Positions 1-14,884 of a stretch of 64,000 nucleotides of DNA are shown here, one piece after another. The notes below the pieces were generated by a model. It was not told where the DNA came from. It made no database searches and saw only the letters and a list, made by a program, of their open reading frames with translations. A program made the translations under genes and the position numbers. How positions within the stretch are numbered: position 1 is the first letter of the stretch; each line of letters starts with the position of its first letter. The stretch comes from Lampris incognitus (taxonomy: Eukaryota > Chordata > Actinopteri > Lampriformes > Lampridae), in contig NC_079216.1 of the NCBI RefSeq assembly GCF_029633865.1, positions 17,786,005 through 17,850,004 of the forward strand, given 5' to 3'.

Positions 1-3545
<3,545 letters not shown>

Positions 3546-6500
3546 ATGCAGGCATCGGTCAGGAAGCGGCAGAACTCGGCTCTGCATGCGGCAGCCTTTA
3601 TGTCCAGGTTTGAGAAATGAGCTTTTATATTCAGCGCTCTTAAAAGCTGCACACATCCTCCTCTCTTGAATTAGATTTTCTCATTTCTGACACACCAAGT
3701 TAATCTAAGGCAATACACCTGACAACTTCTCACAAAGATGTGCTTAAAAGAATGCATACTGTGATAATATGTACATCTGTATGTTAACATAAGCTATAGT
3801 TGTACTGTCACTGACATAGAGTATATTTTAGCACTGAAAATGAAGTTATCCAATGGTCATAAAATTTTAGTACGTTCTGTCAGTGGTGATTCTTCATGCT
3901 GATATTCATGATTTACAGTCTCAGAAAGTGATAAAGAAAAAATACTTAGAGTTGTTCACCAACTATTTACATTCAGTCCACATGTACCAAATAGATTAGC
4001 TGAATATATGAAAAACAGTTTGCCTTTGTTCTTGCACATATTCCTCGTTAACTTTTCTGCACTGGGCCTACCTATTATGCCTACAGATTGCGGATTAGAA
4101 CAATAATTGTTTACTAACAACTAGGTTTTTGTTCAAAAACAAAACTGGCATTGAGCCAGAAAAGCTGACCGAGGTACAATGTTTGAGTTGAGCTTTCAGA
4201 CCCAAATAATGGTAAAGGCAAAGTAAAAATGATCACTTATTTGTCGTAATTTCATTACTACAATACCTATCATATAGAGAGTCCTCAAAGATGTCTAGAC
4301 CTGATATAAGAAGCTTGTCACCAAAGTGATGAGTTATGATAATGACCAGGTGACTGCCGGCAAATTCTGAATGAAATGAAAGCCACTTTATTTGACTCTG
4401 TATTCCTATAACGTATTGTATGTGTGTTCTCGGCATTCAACCCACCCCATTTTATAGCAGCAGTGGGCAGCTGCAGCGCCCGGGGAAAAGTGCAACATTT
4501 TGGCTGTAACCGTGTCAGTTAAACAACTTTCCTAGAGTTTTTGTTTGTTTGTTTTGTTTTGTTTTGTTTTGTATTTGGCTGGTAGTAAAAGCGGCCATGG
4601 AACTGAGGCAAGAACAGGCTTAGGGAGTAACGAAATCAGCATACAAAAAAGTACAGTTATCAGTAATTAGGAACACTTTAATTTGTTCTTTCATGAAACG
4701 AAATGCCGTTTCCCCCAGCTCACAGCAGTGCAACACAAAGACAAAAACATCCAAAAACTGAAAGAACACACATATCCAAACTAATGTGGCGATACACAAA
4801 TGAGGGTAGATTCACCAGGGGCTGCGGCTCCTTTAAGGCTGACATTCAGAGTGCTGACGTAGGCACTGTCTAGAGTTTCCGGGGTGGAGCCATGTTGGCA
4901 GCAGCCTAGCGGTTAGCTGGCTGCCACGAGAGGTTGCGCTGTATCGGTGTTGTTTTGTGTGGCGAGTAAACGGGATTGACTCGACTCGATCTCTCCGTCT
5001 CCTCATTCCTGCACTCCCACACTAACGCTGTCCAAGGGAACGAACACCAGCCAGGATGACTGTCGGAACCGCCGGTCTGCACGGGCTACCAGTTCGATTA
5101 GCCTGCCCCGCTACCGCGTCCTGTCAAAGCACCCTCAGCGTTTCCTCCTCGGGTGCAGCTCCAGGCTGGGGCCGTGGTCCCCGGGCCCACCGGTCGAAGC
5201 AGACCAAGCTCTCCCAGCCAGACACCCTCGACACACCTCCCCGCAATCCACACGACGACATCAAAAACACCACAGTCAACGCCAGGTGAGGCCGCCGCCA
5301 GACCGCCCTCGGTTTTATCGGAACTGCCGGTCTGTATGGGCTAGCAGTTAGCTTAGCCTGCCCCGCTTCCGCGTCCTGTCAGACCGCCCTCGGTTTTATC
5401 GGAACTGCCGGTCTGTATGGGCTAGCAGTTAACTTAGCCTGCCCCGCTTCCGCGTCCTGTCAGACCGTATTACCTCCTCGGGCGCAGCTCCGGGCAAGGC
5501 CGTGGTCCCTGGGCCCACAGGATGCAGCAGACCAAGCTCTCTCAGCCGATCCAGCGCCAGCTCTCCCAGCCATCGAACGATGACAAAACTTAACACAGAC
5601 GTGGACAAAGACACTGCATGGACGGTACTGGGTGCGTTTGCCGCAAATGTGAATTCACGCCGCCATCTTCCCACACCGCTTCCCACATCGGTACTGGGTC
5701 AGGCGGCTGCAAAGGTGTGGGAAGATGGCCGCTTCCGGTTATGGAAGATGTAATCAGATTACGATACAATTTTAAAAACCGGGGATTATTTTTGGGATTA
5801 CATTTAAAAAATATATTTTTTCCCACGGCACCGCGCAACTACCGCCGTGGGCTGTGCGTTTCAAATGGTGGTCACTCACTCACTCATAGACGGCCTGAGA
5901 GGGATGTTTAGTAGGGACGTTTAGGGACTCATTATTCTTTGATATATTTACAATATACAGTTAAAAATTCCTCGGAGTAATAATAATAATCTAACTAAAA
6001 TGGAAGGAGTCTGTCTGTCTGTCCCCCTATTTTCGCGGTACCCGTTTGTTGTGTCTGTCTGTCGTAATACATTAAATTAGACCAATTAAATAGAAACTCG
6101 TGGCACAGTATCCAACTCTTTGCTTTTATCCCGTATGCCGCTCATTGATTGGATGCGAGACTCCAGTTCTTTTTACTGGTTTTATTTACACCGTAGAACT
6201 AAAAGTGCAGACAGACGAAGAAAAAACATCAGCTTGTACAATCATTAGGAAAATAGCACTGCTTAGCACTGCAGCTAATACAGATAAAGAAAACATAGGC
6301 TAATGCTAACCACTTTAGCCTGCTTCTCAACCAACGGCAGAGTTATCTTGGCTATTCCTCCCAGGCAATCTTCTCAGTCCAAATACGATGCTTGAACATA
6401 CACTTTTCTTCAATCTTACATGCAGTCTTTCATATGTAACTGTAGTGAAAAACTACAAAGCATGGAGTGACCAAAAAACAAAAACGAACTAGCAAGATTA

Positions 6501-9500
6501 CAGTACTACTACAGGCGCTTCTCAGTCCTTGTGTGAACTTACTTCCGGTTTTGAGAATGTCAAAATAAAGGCAAGTATTTCAAATAAAAGCACATAGAAC
6601 GGCTGCAATTACATCCCGGCCGGCGCACAATGCATTTTCTCATGACATCCTCCCTATGGATACTGACAGGTGTCAAACAACTAACCAATACATGACATCC
6701 CCCTTTTCCTTGGAAACAAATTTACAATTTACAAAACAGTTGTCAACAGTGGCATTGCAACAACAATAAAAAATGCTCACAAACATCTGACAAACTTGTC
6801 TTTCCAAACAACTAGTGCTTAAACATGTTTTAACATCAACTATTGTCTGCACATCAACATCACTCATATAGTTTATGCACAGATTAGGTTGTGACGTAAT
6901 ACACATATTAGGTTGTGACGTAATCAGACATCCTAGTGGGTGGTCTTTTATCCCTTTGAGGTCTGGTTGTGTTGGTCATGTCTGGCGTGTTAGTGTCAGT
7001 GGGTACTGTCTGTGTCACAGTGGTAACATGTATCAAAGTCCACTGTACTGTCCTCTCTTCCCTTTGTCTTCTCCTGCTCACAGAGTCACTCTGTTGGTCC
7101 ACTGGTCCAGTATCTTTTAACAAATGTGGTGTTTCTAGAGTAGTGTGCTCCCTCTGGAGATTCTACAACTACTTGATTCCCTGTCTTATTTATGACTTTG
7201 TGGGGCGTCGCATTGAAAGGCGTAGTGAACTTGTCCATTTTTTCCTGATGTATTAGAACTGTATCGCCTATGTCCACTTCTGAATACTGTGCTCATCGCC
7301 GTTCATCTGCGTACAGTTTGGATTTGCCCTTTTGTCACGCACTAGCATGTCTGCGTGTAACTCCGTGATCTCTGGCAGCTTTCCTTTCATTTTGTGTTTA
7401 AAGAGCAACTCGGCTGGGCTCTTCCCTGTTGTGGCGTGGTCAACGCTCCTGTACACGGTCACATACGCTCTAAGCTCACGTTTCCAATCGAGTGCTTCTG
7501 ACTGAGCCATCCTGATCCTCTTCATCAAGGATGCATTTTGTCACTCGACTTCTCCATTAGCCTGGGCCAATTTTAATGTTGTTTTCAGGTGTTTAGTCCC
7601 GTTGTTGAAACAGAAGTTTCTGAATAACTCTGACCTGAACTGGGGGGGCGTTGTCGTTCTTACAGGAGATAGGCAGACCATGGCAGCTAAAGATAGACTC
7701 TAAGCTATCAAAACCTAGTTGTTCCTTATCCAATGCGAGGGTCTAAGGATAAGATGTTGTGTTGCTGTAAAGCCCTCTGAGGCAAATTTGTAATTTGTCA
7801 TATGGGGCTATATAATTGACTTGACTTGTTTGTTTTAAAGTTCCCCCTGCAGTGCTTGTTGATGACATTGTAGTAATAACTTGTCATATTGATTTTTATA
7901 TTTTTCAGTTTCAATACATGCACTGCAGATGAACAGAAAGCAAGTTATCTGTATGTGTAAGTATTATGAAATGTGTTATGAAATATAAGGCCAGTAGCTG
8001 GTGGTGATGCCATATGGTCATATAGTGATTATGGTCAGCAGCTGTTTGATCATCCCTGCCAGCTCCCCTCTCAGAAAAAATGTATTTAACCTGCTGATGA
8101 GACAGCTGTGCTATGGCTTGACGTCTGGATGTGCGACTGATAAACCAGAAGCAATTAGATTTGGATGATGTCTTTCAGAATGGCGTCCATCCATCCCACG
8201 GGCACTTCGGCCAATCGGCAGGCAGCCACAGTCAGTGCTTTCTGGCTGCAAAAGTTTTGAACTGAATTTTGAGTCATGAGGACAGCACTTATTGAAGAGT
8301 CCCAGGATTGACATGTGGGTTGGGGGGGGTCAGGGTGACACTATTAGTTAGTAAGGTTCCATTCCTCTCTAACAAAACAAACTTCTTTGTTTGATATTGT
8401 TTCAAACAGATTTTGTTTTGAAGTATTTCATGTCCACCACCACAGTGCGTGAATGTGCCATACAAGTCAGCATGTTCTGCTTTTGTTTGACACACAACAG
8501 TTTAGGAATGAACATGAACGGCAGTAAGGCTGTACAAACACAAGAGTAACCTATACCCTCATTCACTTAACTACTCTGTGATATCAAACACAGATCTGTT
8601 CATTGTACACCTACAAATGATCAAAAATGTACTTTTAGAGATTTCCTCAAACTTTTCCGCTTTTATTTTGTAACTGAAATCAGTTTATGTTATGATCTCT
8701 CAATGTCAAGATACAATAATGTGTGCTATTTGCACATCTTCTTCCTTCAAGAAAAACATTGGCTATGTTCTGGCAGTCAGATGAGACACACTGCTGGGTA
8801 GAAAGAGGATTTGAATTCAGACTACAATAGGAGTAGCAGCCATACTGGTTTTGGTTGTGGCTTGGGTAAATAATTGTGATGGAGGCTTCATTTGGCTTTT
8901 GTCAGTTATAATGAATCACCGTCAGGCAACACACCAACACTCATGTACACTCCCCGAACTTCCCCAAGGTCACCTAGCCTCTACGTTTTCCTGTATAACA
9001 TATATCACACAGTATATGCGCAAGAGCATTTGACTACCGTATATGACAGCTTCGAAATGCTGGTCCAGGATAGACAGATGGCATCACTGGAGCTGATTTT
9101 TTATTTTTATTTTTTGTCCTGGATGTGGTTTTCCTGATCAGATGTAAAATCCTAGCCAACTTCTGTCACGTGTAAAAATGAAGGATAGGAGCACAGGCCA
9201 CATGTCATCTGTTCACAACTTCCAAATGTTCATCAGACACTTCCAACTACTCTGTTACCGGGGCTAAAATCGCTGCGTTTGAATGCAGTTAGTCCAAAGA
9301 GTAAAACCCACTTATCCTTTACTTTATCTGCTTTAGAAGGATGTCTTCTGGCATACCAGCATTTTCTCTTCAATTTAAAAATTAATATAATGAAGTACAA
9401 CAACTAGTAGTTAATGTAATAACAACCCTATTAACTAATCCTTGCAAGCATGCTTGTCTAAATCAATGAAGAATTATATGCTTTGTCTTCCTTTGTTTTT

Positions 9501-10925
9501 GGTTAAGAAATTGCTCACTTAGTTATTTTCACACTTTAATCATTCCCTTGTAGACGATGTTTTCCTCTCTAGGCCTTCTCTGTTAATTCTTCTTCTATTA
9601 AGGAAAAACATTCTTTAATATTTCAGTAGTATTTAATCTCTGTCCTTTTTCACAAGATAAACTAACATGTTACATGCGAACAACATCTCTCCTCACTTTG
9701 TAACACACTAACTTATTATCTTAACACCATGCTCACATATCTGTCTATAATGGGCGGCATGGTAGCGAGGTAGCGGGGTTGTACAACCTTGGGGGGTCAT
9801 CCCGGGTCCTTTGTGTGTGGAGTTTGCATGTTCTCCCCGTGTCTGTGGTGGGTTTTCTTCAGGTGCTCCGGTTTCCCCCACCATCAAAAAAACATGCATG
9901 TTAGGGGTTATACTCCTGTCTGTGCTCTTGACCAAGGCAATGGGAAAAGAACTGGAGTTGGTCCTCGGGCGCTGCAGCTGCCCACTGCTCCTAGCTACAC
10001 AGAGCACAGTTAGGATGGGTTAATTTGCAGTAAATGAATTTCCCCAAGGGGATTGATTAAAGAAACGTATATTGTGTTTATGGACTCTCTTCTCCTGGGA
10101 TCACCACCTTGCCGTGGTGGAGAAGCTTGCGTGTACCAATGATCCCAAGAGCTATGCTATCCGGAGCTTGGCTCCTGGGAGGGTCACCCAAAGCAAATAG
10201 GTCAAGGGGGAGGTTCCAGACAAAGCATGATCCAACAAAGACCTCAATGGCGGAATGTGTGGAAGATGTCCCCAGGTCACAATGGCAGTGAAGGCGGCTG
10301 AAGGCTGTAACAGAGGGTAGTCCCCAATCATCTTGGTTCTCCATGCCATTGGACTCTGGCCACCCCCTGCCAAGGATCATGTGGTAGCTGCAGGCGCATC
10401 AGCCTCTCCACATGAAAAGCTGTCACGTGCAGGTGTTCTCCCGCAGATATACCCACAAGGACCTAGAAGGAGGACAGTGCTCGACCCTGAGTGACCGCCG
10501 ATGATGATGATTATGGTCTCTCTCTGTCCTTTATTCTTTTTTTCTGTCTTTCGGGTGAGACATTAAACAGAGGTCCTGACTCACTCTAGTCTTTAAAGAT
10601 CCCATGGCACTTATTGCAAAGAGTAGGGGGTTCCCCGGTGTCCTGGCAAAATTCCCAACCTGGCTCTCTCCATCTGGCCACCTAATCATCCCCCCATGTA
10701 ATTGGCTTAATGATTCCTCCCTCGCCACCTCAAGCTGATGTGTGGGGAGTGTTCTGGTACAAAATGGCTACCGTGCATCACCCAGGTGGGTGCGACACAT
10801 TGGTGGTGGTTGAGATGAGTTACGTCCTTCAATGTGAAGTGCTTTGGATGTCTAGAAAAGCGCTATATAAATGTAATGATGATGATGATGATGATGATTA
10901 CTATTATTATTTATAGCATGCTAAC

Positions 10926-10980
<55 letters not shown>

Positions 10981-11293
10981 GTCTCTCCACTAGGCCTGGG
11001 CCCAGAAAGGGGGAGTCGGTTGTCCTGAAACCTCAGTTCCACTATGACCTCTGGCTCAGCTTTACCCTCCACAACTGGGTCCTAGATGTAGGCAGGCCCA
11101 TTGCCAAGGTAATGAGATGAGTGTTTTGTTGACATAAACATAAAATGTGTCTGCAGTTTTGGTTTTCATTCTGATCAGGCTGTATAATTCAAAATTTTAA
11201 TTATGAAGTACATATAGAGCAGCATTAAAGGCCTACTTGGAATGGATGGAAGGATAGATGGATGCAGGGATAAATAAATAAATGGAGGGAGTT

Positions 11294-11369
<76 letters not shown>

Positions 11370-14358
11370 CAGAGCTATTCTCAATCTACAATTAATTTTG
11401 ATTATGATATTTCCCTTCCCAGCTCCTGCTCCCAGCGCAGTGGTTTCCTGTGAACAGGCCCTGTGCTGAAGACTACCTTCATATGGTTTACAACATCATC
11501 ACGCCATATTTACTGCTCAAGGTAACTTCAACTAGTTCTATAATATCAGCACTGCTGTTCTAGAGGTGAACACAATCCCAGCTATGTTAGTCTAAAGCAC
11601 AGTGGTAGTTCCTTTTGTCTGTAACCCGTGTCAAACAATACAGTCAGGGTTTTTTTCTAGTGTCGTTTCCCAGTGCTTTTGTTCCAGCTTTGTTTGTTTC
11701 CTGACCTCTTTCTTGCCGGTTTTCATCCTCCTCGTCTGTATGTCTTTGTCCCATGTTCTCAACCCTGTCTTTGAGTTGTGCATTTGGGTTCGTTCTGGGA
11801 AATGTAACAATCGTGTAATTCATAAAAGTAGCATTGTGGTGAAGTTGGGGTGAAGGATCATCTGAAAAGACACTGAGCCCTGCTTCTTTCAAACAACTAA
11901 TGGAAACTCAGCGTGCTTGAGATAGGTCTTGTGTGTAATATTTCAGGTTCCCTGAAGAATGACATGACTATATCAGAAGGGGTTGCTGAATGGTCTGATT
12001 TAAGCAAACTTAACAATTAGTGCCAACCCGACTCCCCAGATTTCTGCATCCAAAAAAAAAGGAGCTGGGCCGGCTCATGTTTTTGTTGTTGATGACCCAC
12101 CCCCCATAAGACTTTACGTACACTTGCACTTAAGCAGCGATTGCAACAAACAATATCTAATGAGAAGTTTATAAATGGCAAACATCAGGAATTATGACAT
12201 CTATTTGCAACCTTTCTATTAAATTTGTCGTCCTTTTCATGGTTTGTTGGTGCTATTTACACTGCTCAACAGTAGAGGGCAGGCTCAAGTGGAAGTACAA
12301 ATAGCACCTTGGAAAGACAGGATGTAAATTAGGAAGGCTGTATTACAGCTTCCAAAAATATGGGGGGGGGGGTCTTGCACTCCCCAACTTCACACAATAC
12401 TACTGGGCTTGTAATTTTCAGAAGATTCTATATTGGCTGCATAATCCAGATAATGAATCTCCTATTTGGGCCCTTGTGGAACAGTTATCTGCCCCCTTTT
12501 CATTGCACTCTGTTATTTGCTCCCAACTGCCACTACCCATTACCTTCAGTACAAATTCAGTAGTTACACAGTCAGTAAAAATCTGAGCCCAGTTCAGAAA
12601 ACATTTTGGTTTGCACAGACCCTCTACTCATGCTCCAGTTTTTAATAATTGTACATTTGGACCTTCATTGACAGACTATTCATTCCATATTTTGTTCTGT
12701 TTGTCTTATAAACCAGTGCAAAAATGCAATAAAAATATTATAAGGAAAAATTCTCTGGCTAACAAAATTACCAAAATTTAGCAAATTGGATCCATAGATT
12801 AGGAAGATATGGCTCTATAGATTTTGCTGATGCTGAGTATTTCTTTTCAAGCCCAAACCTGTTTTCCTCCATTATAGTTGAATGAGCGCAGCCCCAATGC
12901 CCTGCCCTGTCCAGCCGTCTACCTCTGCATCATCACCTTTGTAATGGGAGCCAGCATCCACCTGGTGGGAAACTCCATCAATCAGCGGCTCCTACTGATT
13001 GGCCACCAGTTCCATCTGTCCATCAGAGAAAATCCAGTGCTCAAGAACCTCAAACCTGCCTCTCTGGTTTGTGCTGAATCGGGAGAAAAGGAGATCTAAA
13101 ATTAAAACTAAATCAAAACCTGTTGTAGCCGCTTGAGCAGCAAGGGAGGAAGTATCACCATTTTATTTTGCTGTTGAGTGTCATGTCACGATGACTGTAA
13201 CCACTCATATGCTAACAGTAGACAAGGCTAAAACTGTTCCTCCGTCAAACAAGAGAGCCAGAAGCAAGTTTCTTTACTTAAAGTGGACAACTGATCGTAT
13301 TGACCACCCAGCAAAAATATCAGTGCACAAATAGTTAATTTTCCCTCAACTATCTCTGTACATTGATACCCTGATATTAATCTCCATACTATATCTACAC
13401 TCTCTGTCTGCACCAAGACCACCTACTTTTTATGTTGTAATACATGAAATGTCCTTCCTGGATGTGTAGTTAACTTTGGCCTTTTCTGAGTTCTGGTAAG
13501 AGTTTGAACTATGGATCTGTGTTCAAATCGGGGGAAAAAAACAACAAATCACATAACAACAAATCAAACAGGAAACGAATAAATGGGCTTATTGCTCCAC
13601 CATGTCTTCAGGTAGGACTAAGGGGAAAAGCTTACATAATCCCCCTTAAAATTAGTAATTTTATATATGTGGATGACTGCATGATTCTTGTGATTGTGAT
13701 AATTCTTCAACACTTGTTCTTTAACATGCTGTTTGACAGATTGACTCATTTGAACTCCTGCACTACTATGAGAAGACCCTCGGCCATTCCATGTGGTAAG
13801 AAGACATCTAATTGTAAATCACATAGTACCTGACCAGTATAGTTCCAGCCTCTCCCCCCATTGACCTCTGACAGTGAACATGTACAACCACAGACATCTA
13901 CCGTCAGCCGCTAAAAAAGCCAAAACATTTTATTTTGAGACACTGGAAGGTCTCCTGTGCAACCACAGCATGTTACTGTCAGTGGGTGGCGGCTGCTCAG
14001 TACAACCACAGTGGAGCACCTGGGAATTAGTGGATAAATGGTATTGGGTGGCAGGGGCAATGTCGGTAGTTAGATTATTCTCATTCTCTCTCTCTTTCCT
14101 CCAGGAACGTTCCTTTCTTCCTCATCCTGTTCCTCTATTTCAGCGGCTGTTTCACCCATCTGACGGAGGAAAGGATGCCCCAGACAGCTTGGCTCCTCCT
14201 GGTTCCCAGTGCTGTCTACTATTGGTCAGTGTGGTTCTACAGGATGGTATGGTTCAACTGGAGTCTTATTGCTGGTTAGCATGGTTTTTCTGGTCCATGT
14301 GTTTTGTTTTTTTTTCTGCTCAGTTATTACAGTGGCTTATATTAAATTATATTATTTA

Positions 14359-14401
<43 letters not shown>

Positions 14402-14847
14402 CCATCCAGCCATTATCCAAGCTGCCTATCCTAATTGGGGTTGCGGGATGCTGGAGCCTATCCCAGCAGTTATTATATAATATAATTATAATAATTGTAT
14501 ACTTATATTAGATTATTTATAATAATTGCATAATTATATTATATTATATTATATTATATTATATTATATTAGAGGGACAGCTCAGGTTGGATGGTTTGGA
14601 GACAAAGCAAGAGAGGCAAGATTGAGATGGTTTGGACATGTGTGGAGGAGAGATGCTGGGTATATTGGGAGAAGGATGCTGAATATGGAGCTGCCAGGCA
14701 AGAGGAAAAGAGGAAGGCCAAAGAGGAGGTTTATGGATGTGGTGAGGGAGGACATACAGGTGGCTGGTGTGACAGAGAAAGACGCAGAGGACAGGAAGAA
14801 ATGGAAATGGATGATCTGTTGTGGCGACCCCTACCAAGAGCAGCCGA

Positions 14848-14884
<37 letters not shown>

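Noticed and set aside
5056-5289. Short GC-rich open frames
   Set aside because: They fall in the CpG-rich modules of the L2-tailed repeat, on the strand opposite to the element.
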